A stretch of 64,000 nucleotides of DNA from Lycium barbarum (GCF_019175385.1 NC_083338.1:88185777-88249776); one strand, 5' to 3'; shown: positions 36,667 through 49,867, counted from the stretch's first letter. Numbers and translations: made by a program. Notes: generated by a model from the letters alone, not told the origin.

Positions 36667-38452
36667 ATTGTGGGCATTTTAAGATAAGCCTCCAAACTGC
36701 CAAATGGCTTCCCGCGGGCCCCACTTAAAAAATCGGTGGAACCAACTTTCAAAGGGTACAAATACCCTATTATTCCCCTTTTTTCATCATTTACACTTCT
36801 ATTGAGCTCTAGAAACATCCATACTCTTCTCTTAAACACTTATAGCCCTTAGATCAAGAATTTAACAAGATTACACCAAACTAGTTCATGAAAAGTGATT
36901 GTTCTTGCTCCTACTTGATGTTGTGGTGAGTTTGGTCTTGAAGAAAGTTGGTGTGGCTAAAGTTCTTAAAGTATAAGGTATGTTATTCATCCTATCTCTT
37001 ATGTTGAGTTGATTTGAAGGTTTAACAAGTCTTTAAAATGAAAATAGTTATGGAGAAAAGGTCATAAAGTGTTGTGTTGTAGTTGTTGAGTTGATGGACT
37101 GTTTTGAGCATGTTATGGCTGTGTCATTGGGATAATTTCCATGTATATTGATGGTATCTAATGTTGTTGGTGTGTTGATGAGATTATGCTCCTTGATTGG
37201 GAAGAAATGAAGTTTATATTATTATTGTATGTTGATAAACATCGTGTGGGATGTTTTATGGAATAATTTTGTATTGATGATGATGCTGTTGGTGTTAGTG
37301 TTGTTGTTGGTGTGTTGGTTGTTAGTATTGTGATTTCGGGCTAGGAATAAAAATAGAGGAGATGCTGCCCTAATTTTGGCAGATTTTAAGGGGATTTAAT
37401 TTGAAGGCTTAAGACAAGCATAGACGATAAGCCTAACAATAGTATGACTGGTTTTATATGTAGATTACAAGACCATGAATGATCTTATGTAGATTGCAAG
37501 ATAGGAAGTAAGTTGGAAAGCCGAGAAATAAACTTCCAGCTATGTAAGGCTAACCTTTCTTTCTTAAGGCATGATTCCTTTGTTGTGAACCTATACATGA
37601 TATCTTCAATAACCATATTTCTAAAAGTACCAAAACTTATAGTTCCTGATGTGCTTATGATATCATTGAGCTTGTTTCATGACTATAGATGTTATTCATT
37701 GTTGTTGATCTCATATTATGATCTTGTTCCTTCAAGGTGAGATATGTTTATGATGATAGTTCCATAATGTTAATTTGAGGTTTACCAACCTTCTGTCACT
37801 CCGATGCGTTTAGAAATGTGTAATTAGGTAATGTTTTATGGGACATGAATAGAGTGCTAGCAGAGGATCCCCAATAAGGTATTTGATGCTAGAAGAGAGG
37901 CTTATGATTTATCTCAGAATTTGGTTAATGTTCAGTTAAGTGGTAAGAGGTCCTTATTGCCTAGAACTGTGCTTATAAGACTTATGTGACCGTGTATGCT
38001 ATAACGGATAAGTGATGACCATGAGAAGTGCATAGAGATTACTCAGGGAGGCCAGGTCATGATGTTGATTACATTTACCACTGGTTTACGACCAGTTGGG
38101 AAGCTATGTATTTACTACCATGCTACGGCTGGTTGGGCAGTTATTACCACCGTGCTACGGCCGGTCAGGAAGTTACCAACTGATCAGTCGGGCAGTTGCG
38201 CTCTACTGTCGAGCGATAATCGGACGGGCAGTTACCACCGTGCTATAGTCGGTCGGGTAGTTACCACTGATCAGTTGGACAGATAGTACCAAGAGGATAC
38301 GTAGGCCAGGATCACAGTATTATACATAGATGGAGTTAAAGATATAAGAGTATAAAGAGACATGCGTACTGGATTCTCATTAGTAAGTCAGATGTGCCAA
38401 GTTGGTTTTTATCCTTCTTATTTGCAGTATATGTTTATCATGTTACATTTCC

Positions 38453-38524
38453 GCCTTACATACTCGGTACACTATTCGTACTGACTTCTTTTTGCTTGTG
38501 GACGCTGCGATCATTCCTGCAGGT
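38453..38524 (+). promoter_or_regulatory. Conserved LTR hairpin core, copy 7
   Basis: It runs from GCCTTACATACTCGGTAC to CCTGCAGGT. TCGGTAC...GTACTGA arms (one G-U pair) are intact; the middle stem is weakened. Confidence 0.7.
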
Positions 38525-38937
38525 ATAGACAGATGAGACAAGGACCTTCCATAGTAGGCTATCTCCAGGTACTAGTATTGATTGGTGGGCTCCACTTCTT
38601 CTTGGAGCATTGCCGAGTTTGGGTTCGTATGTGTATTTTTGTGTGTTACGGGTATGTCGGGGGCCCTGTCCCGACTTGTATACTTCAGTCATGTTCATAG
38701 AGGCTTTGCATATAATTTCTTATATCCAGCTTAGTTATGTTTTGTTAGTAGTTATGTTGGCATCGTGGGCCCATTGTACATATACATATGTATGATATTA
38801 TAGTCATAGATAGCCTCCCTGTCCTTATTTTGTCATTCGAGACATAGAAGATGCAAGGTACAGCTAGTTCGCTCGACCCCAGTAAGGTGCCGGGTACCAG
38901 TCACGCCTTACCAAGGTTGGGGCAAGACGAGGTCGAC

Positions 38938-40916
38938 AAAGCCAAAATCGAAGTCATTGTTAAACTTTCCCCTCCCATTACCATCAAAGGTGTTCTAAGT
39001 TTGCTAGGCCATGCCAAAGTTTATAGAAGGTTTATCAAAGACTTCTCCAAAGTGGCTAACCCCTTATACAAATTATTGGAAAAAGAATCCAAGTTTGTGT
39101 TTGATGATGCTTGTCTCAAATCTTTTGCGTGTTTGAAAGAAAATATCACTTCAGCACCCATTATTGTTGCTCCAGATTGGTCGAAACCATTTGAACATAT
39201 ATGTGATGCAAGTGGTTTTGCTATGGGAGCTATTATTGGCCAAAGGTGTTAGAAGATTTTCTACCCCATCTATTGTGCAAGTAAAACTCTCAATGGGGCT
39301 CAAATGAATTACACCATCACCGAACAAGAGTTGCTTGCAATCTATGCTTTCAAAAAAATTTGACCCTATTTGTTGGGGACTCATGTCATTGTCCACAGTA
39401 CATGCCGCACTCTGGTATCTCATGGCAAAGAAAGATGCTAAGCCTATGTTGATACGTTGGGTCCTTCTTTTGCAAGAGTTTGACTATGAGGTCAAAGATA
39501 GAATGGTGTGTGAGAACCAAGTGGCAGATCATTTGTAATGACTAGAAGAAGGAGGGAGACTAATGGATGAGCTTGAAATTAATGAATAATTTTTAGATAA
39601 ACAAGTAATGTCGGGTTCACATGTCATGATTCCATGGTATGCCGATTTTGCAAACTATCATGCTTGTGACATCATGCCGGAAGATTTGAGCTTCCACAAA
39701 AAGAAAAAGTTCTTGAGTGATACCCGAAGGTTTTATTGGGATGAGCCTTATCTTTTTCAGATTTGTGCCGACAACATGATAAGATGGTACGTCCCCGAAG
39801 TTGAGATGATTCCTATAATTGAAGCGTGTCACTCTTTCCCCGTTGGTGTTCATCATAGTAGTTCAAGGATCGTAGTTAAAATTCTTTAAAGTGGTTATTA
39901 TTGGCCGACTAGCTATCAGGATGCCCATGATTATGTGAAATCTTGTGACCAATACCAAAGACACGAGGCCATCTCAAGGAAACATGAGCTACCGTTGACA
40001 CTAATTCTTGAAATAAATTGTTTGATGTTTGGGGCATTAACTTAATGGGTCCATTTGTGCGTTCCAATAGCTACAAATATATCCTTGTGGCGGTTAACTA
40101 TGCATAAAAATGGTAGGAGTCCGTAGCATTTCCGAACAATGAAGGTAGAAGTGTAACCGCATTTTTGAAAAAAAAAACATCTTCTCGAGGTTCGGCACTC
40201 CTAGAGCAATCATTAGTGATGGAGGTTCTCACTTTTACAATAGGTTGTTCAAAACTTTTCTATAGAGATATGGGGTCAAGCATAAGGTAGCAATGCCGTA
40301 TCACCCCCAAACAAGTGGACAAGTTGAAGTGTCCAATAGGGAGATCAGAGCATCCTATCCAAAATGGTAAATGTTGCTAGAATCGATTGGTTAAGGAAGT
40401 TCGATGAAGCACTTTGGGCTCACCAGACCGCCTATAAAACCCCCATTGGCATGTTTCCTTATCAGTTGGTGTTTGGGAAGGCATGTCATCTCCCGGTGGA
40501 ACTTGAGAATAAGGCCTTGTGGGCATTGAAAAAGTTAAATCTCGATTGGAATTCTGCCTCTAACTTGAGGATGGAATGGAATAATTGAATGAGCTGGATG
40601 AATTCCAACTTAGAACTTATGAGAGCTCTTCCCTCTGCAAGGCCCGCATGAAGTATTTCCATGACAAGAAAATCCTGAAGAGAAAGTTTAGCCCAAGGGA
40701 TCGGGTCTTATTGTTCAACTAAAGACTCCGGTTATTCTGCGAAAAGTTATAATCGAAATGGTTGGGTCCTTTTGAAGTCACTCAAGTGTTTCCATATGGT
40801 TCCATTAAGATAGCCTGCCCTAGTAGCAACTGATAAAGTGAATGGGCAACGGGTTAAGCATTACTTAGTCTTGCCTGGTGAAGTGAAGTTTATTAAGGTG
40901 ATCTACCTCGACTGAT
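38938..40916 (+). pseudogene. Athila-type pol: RT end, RNase H and integrase
   Basis: Coding resumes with EVDKAKIEVIVKLSPP, GHAKVYRRFIKDFSK and the RNase H start FEHICDASGFAMGA (near 39195-39235). RNase H is then broken by stops. Further frames give [12 protein letters not shown] and the integrase: VHHSSSRIVVK...SCDQYQR is the HHCC zinc region (39845-39960), the core is heavily broken near 40000-40330, and the C-terminal part reads [26 protein letters not shown] (40400-40480). At least ten stops or shifts are present. Confidence 0.85.
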
Positions 40917-42383
40917 CATAAAAAAGGGTATCACCGTCATGCTGTGACGTTAAATCAAACACTTTATGGGAGGCAACCCAAGTATTTACTTTTCTTTTAT
41001 GTTTTTAATGTTTGTTTAAGTCTGTAGGACAAAACGTTGCATGGAACACTGATGAAAAAGAGAGTTTGAAGCACCCAAAAATGCCGCGTATGCTACGTAA
41101 ATGTAGTCATATATGAACAAATGCGGTCAAGAATGCCGTCGCATTTACGTCCCATGAATGACCAGTTAGTAAGGTAAAAAGGCTAAGCATGCGAGGAGTA
41201 TGCGAGGTTACATTTCAAATGCGGTCCTAAATGCAACCACATTCTACCTGATAGCATCAGGTCAGGTAAGGGTCAGATGCGATGAGTATACGACTCCGCA
41301 TATCACACAGGCGACCGCATTCTTGTCGTATCATAGGAAAGTATAAATTCTGAAGTTAAAACTCAATTCCTCACTTTCCGTCTTCGAAGGACTCAACAGT
41401 TGCACTCTCCCCCTTTCTCAAATCGATGGTTTTAAGTGACAATCTTTCCTAAACCATCCTTAAAACGCCTCATCTCCCTCTAAATTCTCACTTTCACTCT
41501 GTAAGAACCACAATTTTCACAAGAATCTAGTCTTCTTTCAACCCTAAAGGTATGTGAATTCTTGCACCATGATTATCTCAGTTTTGTGGAGTCTTAACTT
41601 GATGAGAATGAGTATCAACCTTTTAGGGATCTATTTGTGTGAATATTGTGTGGATAGCACAAATTTTGAGTATGAAATCATGATTATGGTGTCATTCCAG
41701 GAAGGGGTGTGGGAGGTGTTGTGTTTGATGATTTTCAATGATCTTCTCTCTTTGATAATGTGTGCACTACGTTAATGCATGTCATTGTGGGTAGGAAACT
41801 AGTTGGGGGTGGTTTTGGGGTTAATTGATTCAAAAATTGAACTCTGCGTTTGAATATGAGAAAGGCGATGCAAAAGCGTCATAAACTGAGTATGCGGACG
41901 CGTACTGGGCATGCGACGTCACATTTACATCACATATCCCAAGCCATCTGATAGTGTAAAGTTATAAATGCCAGAGTATGCAGCCAAATTGCGACATCGC
42001 ATCTCATGGATGCGATCGCATTTTGCCTCGCATACTCGACTACTAAAGTAGACATTGTAGGAGGACATTTTGATAAGTTTTTGGCAGGTATGCAACATCG
42101 CATATCGCGTATGTGGGGTTTAATTCGGTGAATACGGTCACATTTCACCAGATGCGGCATCGCATCTTCCTTATGCGACCGCATACTCTCCTCTGCTGTA
42201 ACTTGCCATGCTTTCAGTCTTTTCCCTGTACCTTTGTATCATTTATAGTTTCTCTTTTTGTTTGTGCTTTCCTTTAAACTAAAACTACCAAAATATTTCC
42301 TTGCTTTCCTTTCTAACAAAATTAACAAAAAAAAATTACATTTCATTTCGTTTAAAAATGTTGATGGGTGATACTTGTGCAGC
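40917..42383 (+). other. Athila pol-env spacer with ATGCG/CGCAT-rich DNA and splice-like signals
   Basis: GGGAGGCAACCCAAG (near 40969) is typical of the spacer after pol in this clade. The spacer holds two clusters of ATGCG, CGCAT and related motifs (41080-41330 and 41860-42190), often in inverted pairs such as ATGCGACCGCAT. A donor-like AAAG|GTATGTG (GT at 41550) and an acceptor-like CTTGTGCAG (ending 42382) bracket 0.8 kb just before the downstream ATG. Confidence 0.6.
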
Positions 42384-43880
42384 ATGGTTCGGGGGAAAGC
42401 AATCGCTCAAAGGAATACGTCCAAAGCGGGGAAGAAAATTGTTATAACCCGTGTTTTTACACGTTTGGAAAGACTTGAATTATATTGGATTCTTGAGATA
42501 TAAGGTCAATTTGATATTTTGTTGAACCTAGGAGTTATGCACGAAAGAATAGAGTCATGAAAGTGTGGGACAAGGCTAAGGGTAATTTTGGAATTTTGGA
42601 AATTTGTTCCGGGAATTACAAAATACGATCCACAAATTATTGGGCTTGTAAAATAATAAGCAAATTTAAGGCCCAATGCATTGTAGTGGCCGGCCATGGT
42701 GCCCAAGCCCAAAACTTTGTATTAAATTTCCATAAGATTAATTGGCATAATGGCCTTGATCCAAGCCCATTAAGTGGTCATGTGCCTGGTCATGTGACCA
42801 AGTCATTATAAGATATACATTTGAAGGTTCAAGACTTATAAGCAAGATCAAAAAAATCAAGAACAACACAAAGAAAAAAAAAAGAGGCTCTCGGGTTTGG
42901 CCATGGAAAAATAGCTATCCAAAATATTATTCCAAAAATTTATTTCTTGTTGTTTTCCTACTAAGTTAAGGTTCCTTTGTAACTTGGTATAGTTGGTTTG
43001 GAGTGGGGAGCATCCAATTCACCGAAGTGATCATATATCCAAGTGAAGAGAACTTGAAGAAAAGGTAAGAATTTCTACCTTTTAATTGTGTTATGAAGTT
43101 TTGATTGTGTTGTAGTTTATGGAAATGTGTTGATTGTATGAAGAAATGGAAGTTTGCAATGTGGGTTTGGTATATGGCTTGTAGCCGTGTGTATATGCAT
43201 GTTGTATAGCCAAATTGTATTGTAATTATGTTATATTCTAGTTATGATTGTGATGAAATGCATATGGGAATTGAAAGTTGGATGAATTTAGTTGATATGG
43301 AAAAATAGCATATGGCCGTGTGGTATGTTGGCTATGGAATGGAATTGATTAAGTTGTTTAGTGTATTGGAGTGTTGTTGTAATGCTTGATATGTAAATGA
43401 AGTTAGAATGATATAAGTTTGTATTGAATTGGAATGTAGAAACTTATGTCGTTTTAGTATGATTTTCCGACATTAAGGAAATGAAGTTGTTTGGTTGTGA
43501 ATTATGGTGATCATTGATGAATTTGGAAGTTGGAAACTTGTTATGAAGTTGGATGCCAAAGATTTGATGTTTTGCATAAGTTATGATTTTGGCGGAAAGT
43601 TGTATATTATGTATATCGAGTGTATATCTTAAGGCAAACGATATGAAATGTATCTAGAACTATATGGTGATGATCTTGATTGTTGATGAATGTGAAATTA
43701 TTGATATTAGTGGAAGTTTGGATTGAAATGAAGGTTATGTCAACTTGTGAGAAAAATGTCTAGTTGAAGGATATTTGTGTTCTTAATGTTCTTTGTTGAT
43801 GTTAATGTTGTCGTTTGGGTTGTTGTTGATGATTTCTAGCCGATTTGAATTTTCGGGGTGCCATATGTATAGGGGAAGTG

Positions 43881-43898
43881 CTGCCGAAATTTCGGTAG
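43881..43898 (+). repeat. CTGCCGAAATTTCGGYAG palindrome
   Basis: An 18 bp near-perfect palindrome. It recurs in at least five other LTRs (17950, 31688, 35368, 48436, 54860), always about 1 kb or more upstream of the hairpin core. Confidence 0.7.
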
Positions 43899-45016
43899 CC
43901 AAATATGCTTAAAGTTGTAATAATGGCATTAATAACTCACAATTGGTAAACTTGACCAATTGCAGTTTTTCGACGAAACGGGAAGTGAGTTTGGAAAGGC
44001 TTAAGGGGCGTGAAAGGTATGTAAAGCAAACCCAATTCTTCCCTTGGCATGCCCTTAGTGTATTAGGGTCGGATCCGGGCCTCGAAGGACCTCTTGGCCC
44101 TCGGAATCCGCAAGACAAAATTTCAGTTTTTCCTTCAGTAGAATTGAACCATTTTGATACGCTTTTTCTGAAATTATGCAATTGTGCTCTAAATTACTCA
44201 GAAAGTCATAGAATGTCTGTATAACCTTCGTAGATGATATTATATGTTTAGAGGGCACAATTTGAGCCCGCCGCCTTATTTGTTCTGAGGCGGGCCCACT
44301 ATTTCCGGTTTTGCCCCTAATGTGTTAAAGCTTCCTTTTTAAGCGATTTTTGAAAGAAATGTTTTAATTACCCTACTAATCCCTTAACGAATATTATTTT
44401 AAATATTCTGTTAAATATTATAAATTATCTTGACACTCGGAATGACTTCGGGAAAGTTATACTTCTGTAATTTATTATGATATCCGAAATACATGTATTA
44501 TGAATCCGTCCGACCCCATTGGATTTGTTTGTCTTTGATACGCTTCATCGAGTCTTTGAAAACATTTATTATATTTTTAAATTGCATTAGTCTCTCACTA
44601 CTCCATTCGTGGATGTCCCAATGTTTCCCACACTGAGCCCGGGCCAGGATATGTTGTCAAGCGTAATTCTCTGCATTGTTCGCCGCGTCCCGATGTGAGG
44701 GGGCAGGTATACGCGTACATGGGTCTGTGGAGTATGATGTGCCATGTCCGCCTATTCTGATCTGATCTGATCTGTTATGGCCATTTTGATACGATATTAT
44801 ATGATACGGGGCCACGCCCCTCTTCTAATTCCTCTGTATTGTGGCACCAGTGTTGGGAGGGTGACCACGTTCTGTCTGCCGAGTCCCGTGGCAGGGATCG
44901 GATATGATATGACATATGTTTCTGTACACATTCTGTCTGATTTGGAAATATGCATTTGACACTCTGGAGTTTGTACCCATCTTCTGTAATTATTATGATT
45001 TGACTTCTGTGATTCC

Positions 45017-45088
45017 GCTTTACATATTCAGTACATATTTCGTACTGACCCCCTTTCTTCGGGGGCTGCGTTTTCATGCCGCGCAGGT
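45017..45088 (+). promoter_or_regulatory. Conserved LTR hairpin core, copy 8
   Basis: GCTTTACATATTCAGTAC start; GTACTGA arm; CCCCC...GGGGG middle stem; ends GCGCAGGT. Confidence 0.75.
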
Positions 45089-46489
45089 ACAGACGACAGG
45101 TTTGCTGATCCGCACGTTTAGGATCCCATTTCTGCTATTTTGGGGCGCTCTATTCTACAGAGCCCATCTTTTGGTACAGTTTGTCACTGCTATCTGGATA
45201 TGTACTTTGTTCAGGGTATGACGGGGCCCTGTCCCGTCTTATGATTATGATATGTTCTGTAGAGGTCTGTGGATACATCTGTGTGGGTTCTGTACATATG
45301 TTTGGGATGTTTTGTTTTATGATAGCCTTATCGGCTTCTGTGTGCCAAGTCTGCTCTTCTGCTAAATTCTGTAGCATCCACTAATGTTATTATTATATTA
45401 TTATTATTCTGATAATATGCTAATTTGGGTATCGGGTACGTATAGGTGCCCAGCTAGGGCACTGGTCGCGGCCCACGGGGTTGGGTCGTGACAAAAATGG
45501 GAAGAAAAGGAAAGCCCCAGCTCAGTCTGAAGAGCAGGGGAATTGGACCCATGTGGATGGGCAATCCTTACCTCCTGCCGAACTACAAATTGCAACCACT
45601 ACTACGGGATAAGGTGATGCCACCGCTCAACTCCTTAGAGAAGAATTAGAAAAAAGGGTTCGGTATGAAAATAGCCTTTGATTCAAGGATAACGGGGTAA
45701 AGGAGCGCTATGATCAAAAGCGCACCTTTAACTTCAAAAAACAAGTCAGCCTGAGGGGATTAGAGGAATCCTTTCCTCGTATTCTTGAGCAATTAAAGAA
45801 GAGGAACTGGATGGTTTTCACAAAACCTCCAGGTGTATTTGTTCCTACACTTGTGAGGGAATTCTATGCATGTCTAATAGTGACCATGGGAAAAAAGAAA
45901 GCGTATATTAGAGGTACTGTGGTTCGGGGAGTGAGTGTTGCCTTGTACCATGAGCGGATCAACCACCATTATTTTAGCAACCATGGGTCACCACTCCAAG
46001 AGTATGAGAAAAAATCCAGAAAGACAACATTGAGAGTCAGCGAGCGTGGGTGGATGAACTAATTGCTGCTCCGGGTACTACTCCACCTTGGATTTAGCCG
46101 CACATACCAATTCAAGAGGCCATCCCGAACATCAAAGCTATGTTTTGGCTATCATTCATCAACAGTCGATTTTGACCGTCACAAAATGAAACATTGGTAG
46201 GCCTTCCCAAGACGGTTCTTATTGCACGTATCATGGCTGGGATCCATTTGAATATGGGCAGGATTATGTACTACCACATCATTGAAAGAGCGTGGCAGAC
46301 TACTCGGGCCCTACCATTTCCTTGTTCAATCACCGCTATATACCGAAGGGTAAAAGTTCCTACTTTTCACCCGGTGGATAAAGATTGCACACTGAAGTTA
46401 TTCCTTCATTTACTAATTCTTGCCTTATTGGGTTGATAAAAATGGAGTCTTGCAAATTGTTTCCACCCTAGGAATGTGAAATGTATAAT

Positions 46490-46962
46490 TGTTACACCCC
46501 GTAGTTTTATACATTGAAATTCGTAAGTGTCGGTCGCCCCAAGTGTGGAGTTACTTTCAAGGGCATGTATGGTTGCATCATTTAATTTACGATCATGAAG
46601 ATTTAGTTCAGGTAATTAGCCATGAGAGGATTGGAAAGTGGGGGAATTTTGAAAACTAGGGCTGATGGACCGACTTCGAGGGAGGATATCTTTTGGAACA
46701 TGACGAGTTTTGAGACAAAACAAAAGCCCAAAGTGAAGTTCATGAAGTCCAGTTTCCAACACAACAAACCACTCCACAATAGGACATTGGGGTAAGGAGA
46801 TATGGACGTTACAAGTTGGGATGGAAGGCCAGGAAAATAGCTTGCGCGAACGTGCCAGGGAGTGGTGCGAACACGTAGGAGGCCAAAGGCCAACTCAGCG
46901 CGAACGCGCTGAGAAAATCTTAGGCTCAGGTCAGGGATGAAGATTATATGATCTGAGCACAA

Positions 46963-47000
<38 letters not shown>

Positions 47001-47077
47001 CATGTGGAGACTGTATGGTGTAAATTAGTTCATACGTTACTTGATAAGAAGCCCTCATAAACATAAGCTAAGGTCGG
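46490..47077 (+). mobile_element. 5' fragment of an LTR inserted in the Athila env region
   Basis: It begins TGTTACACCCCG at 46490 and resembles the U3 of the solo LTR at 33067 (shared text near AAACAAAAGCC and TCCAGTTTCCA). It carries a GCGCGAACGCG palindrome cluster (46842-46910) and an (AT)n run (about 46965-46997). It stops at 47077, where the gag-only element begins. Its remainder is not found to the right of that element, where a different LTR starts. Confidence 0.7.
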
Positions 47078-49539
47078 TGTTACATCCGACATTTTTGTTT
47101 ATTCGAAAGATTCAAGATAAATTGATTTGTGATGAATAAGGCCACAATTGGACCTTACTTGGTATGAATGTGTAGGTTATGAATTCAATGGTGTGGAATT
47201 ACGAAAGGTGGCCAAGGGCAAAATTGGAATTTTGGAAACTTGCCCATGAACTACAATATGTAGCCATCAATTTTGGGCTCAAAAAAAAATAATAAAGCAA
47301 GGCCCAATAATGGAAGGCCCAACCGGCCATGGTGTGAAAAAAAGGGGCCCAAGTCCATGATTTTAATTAGGTAATATTATATATGGTTATACATATCCAT
47401 AGAAGGTTCAAGAAAGCAAGAAAAATCAAGAAATAGAGAACAAGACCATTTCGGGTTTGAGAGGAGAAAAAGAAAGAAAAGAAAGAAAATTCTTGGAGCC
47501 TAATCCTTGAGTTTATAATTCAATTCTTGTGGGAATACTACTAAGTGCAAAGTCCTCTAAAACTTGGTACAATTAGTTTGGCAAGAGGACAAGTTTAGTG
47601 CAAAGTGAAGAACTTGAAGAAAGGTAAGGATTTTATGCTTTTGTTATGTTATGGAAGGTATATGTATGTTGTAGTATGTGTGAATGAATGAAAAACATGG
47701 AAATTTTATGTGTTGAAAAGTATGCTTGTTGGCCGAATACATGTACATGTATTACATGTCTTGGATGATTTGAATTCATGTTGTAATTTAGTTGTAGTGT
47801 GGTGGAAATTGTATTAGAAATGAAAGTGGAATGAATTAGTGAAAATTGAAGAATGTAGGAGGTGGCCGTGTGGTATGGTTATGTGTTGATGGAGTATGAA
47901 TTTGATCTTGTTTGTATGTTAAGTGTGTTATGGTGAAGTGAATGGAAAGATAACAATCCTTGTTGTCTTGGAAAAATGGTTATCAAGTTGTTGTAGGAAA
48001 GTATGCAACTTTGTTATGGTTTATGTAAAAATGGAAATGAAAGTATCAAGAGGCAAATTATGATTATTGTTGATGAATTTGGAAGATGGAAATGTATAAT
48101 TAACTTGTATGTTGAAAGTTAGGAAAAATTGGATAAGTAGTGGCTTAATGGAAAGTTGGTATGTTTCGCATATCTTGTGTATATTGTGTGGAAATGGTAT
48201 GATATGCCTCCGACGTATGTTGTGATGATTTTGATGGTTGATGAATATGAAAATGATAAGTTTGGTTTGGAAATGTAAGTTTGAAACGAAAGATGTTTCG
48301 TTATGTCGAAAGATGGCTAGTGATGCCATAGTGTATGTTTTAATGTCTATTGTTGTTTTGATGTCATTCTGGGTTGTTGTGTTGATGAATTGAGCCGAGC
48401 TAAGTCTTGGGGATGTCTTATATACAGAGGAAATGCTGCCGAAATTTCGGTAGGCAAGTATGTGTTAAGTTGGATTATTGAAAAGTTTGAAACTAACAAA
48501 TGGTAAACTTGACCATTTCTAGATTTTTGACGAAATTGGGATTGACGCCAAGCGAGCGTAAGGCGCTATCGAGGTATGTGAAGCATTTCCCTTTGTTCCT
48601 AGGCATGTTCTGGATGTGATAGGCTCGGCCGCGAGCCTTAAGTACGACTCCGTTCCCCGGAATTCGAGACGGAAAACCGTTCCAATTCCTTCAATTCATT
48701 TGAAGCTATTTTCTTGCAAATTGCCTTTAAAGTGAGTTTTTGTACAAAACCTCCCTAAACGGAGTCGGAACACTTCCAAACGATTATGGATGACCTCATA
48801 AGGTCTATTAGCGATAATTTACATATGTTTCCTCGAGTTGGTCCGAGGCGGGCCCACAAGGCCCGATATCTTCTGTAATACTTTAAATACTTCCCTTTTG
48901 TCCGATTTTCTCAGAAAACAATTGAACTATTATTTTGATTATGATACAACTATTTTTACGCAATTCTTACAAAATGATTTCTGAACATCTGAGAATCTGA
49001 TTCTGCTAATAATATGTCGTGCCTTCCCAAGTAGGATATAGGCGCGTACTATGCATACTATCTGGATACTCTGATTTTGACTCGCCGTTTGGCACCCTTC
49101 AGTTTGATTGAGTCTGTATGTTGAGTCTGTATGTAAGTAGTTTCTCATTTATCGGTTCGTGTCTGTCTCAATGCATTCCTTCACTGCGTCCCGGGCCAGG
49201 TTCTGTTATCGTGCATATTTCTCTGCATTGTTCACCGCGTCCCTCGGCGTGCGGGCCGAGATCTGTATGTCTGTATGATATTATGATCTATGTATGGGGA
49301 TGGCGGCCAGGATGGCATATGATCTGAGCTGATTCTGTCTGTCCACCGCGTCCCGTACTAAGAGGGCCGGGTTCTGTTACCGCGCCCCCAGACAGGGCCG
49401 GGATCTGTATGAATGTATGCGTGTGCTATCTATATTTATATAAGCACATGCCTCTGTATGATTCTGTATGACTCTGTACTACTCTGCATGCATAATTCTG
49501 TCCGACATACTTCTGTCTGTCCGTCTGAAAGACGACTAC

Positions 49540-49625
49540 GTCTGTATGTCCGTATGGATTCTGATTCTGTATGTCCGTATGGATTCTGATTCTGTGTGTC
49601 CGTATGGATTCTGATTCTGCTCGTC
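49540..49625 (+). repeat. 26-28 bp tandem repeat in LTR (second copy at 55965-56050)
   Basis: TGTCCGTATGGATTCTGATT occurs three times in direct succession within a longer TCTGT-rich stretch. The 3' LTR carries the same array. Confidence 0.85.
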
Positions 49626-49797
49626 TGTCCGTATTATGATTCCGTTGCCTGTCCGAACCATAATTCTGTTTATTTGTATGGGACTCGGTTCTGTATGTCT
49701 GTCTGGATCATGACTCTGTCCGTCAGTCTGATTTATGGTTCTGTTCGTTATATTTCTGTGACTCCGGTTCGGACTATGTTTATATCTGTTATGTTCT

Positions 49798-49867
49798 GCT
49801 TTACATACTCGGTACATTTTTTGTACTGACCCCCGTTCTTCGGGGGCTGCGCCACATGCCCGCAGGT
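49798..49867 (+). promoter_or_regulatory. Conserved LTR hairpin core, copy 9
   Basis: TCGGTAC arm, GTACTGA arm (here with a T change in the loop side), CCCCCG-TTCTT-CGGGGG perfect stem, ending CCCGCAGGT. The 3' LTR copy is at 56222-56291. Confidence 0.8.

Larger units (their letters stand above)
33067..38937 (+). mobile_element. Solo LTR in Athila RT, itself split by another LTR
   Basis: It starts TGTTACACCTCGC and ends near 38937 in a degraded GGGGCAAGA. The flanks are AGAGG (33062-33066) and CGAGG (38938-38942), a near-match, and Athila coding resumes exactly (GIEV to EVDKAK). The LTR parts are 33067-33524 and 36672-38937, about 2.7 kb. It holds GGAGATGCTGCCC near 37359, a degenerate CCGTGCTACGGCCGG array (38071-38285) and the hairpin core (38453-38524). 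Confidence 0.82.
42440..45493 (+). mobile_element. Solo LTR, plus strand, perfect TSD AAAAT
   Basis: TGTTATAACCCG to GGGTCGTGACA, 3054 bp, flanked by AAAAT at 42435-42439 and 45494-45498. It contains CTGCCGAAATTTCGGTAG (43881-43898), an R-region core (45017-45088) and GGTATGTAAAGCAAACCC near 44016. It belongs to the class of LTRs that carries GGCCATGG-type U3 sequence rather than a palindrome cluster. Confidence 0.93.
42384..46489 (+). pseudogene. Env-position ORF of the Athila element (putative plant transposon protein domain), split
   Basis: The ORF starts MVRGKAIAQRNTSK at 42384, is cut at 42439 by a solo LTR, and resumes at 45499 (KRKAPAQSEEQGNW). After stops near 45610 it reads FPRILEQLKKRNWMVF, VPTLVREFYACLIV, AYIRGTVVRGVSV, and later IMAGIHLNMGRI and ALPFPCSITAIYRR (to 46436). 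These are hallmarks of the protein encoded between pol and the 3' LTR in many plant Athila-like elements; its function is unknown and an envelope role is unproven. The frame is broken by stops, shifts and the insertion. The 3' LTR of the element is not visible. Confidence 0.7.
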
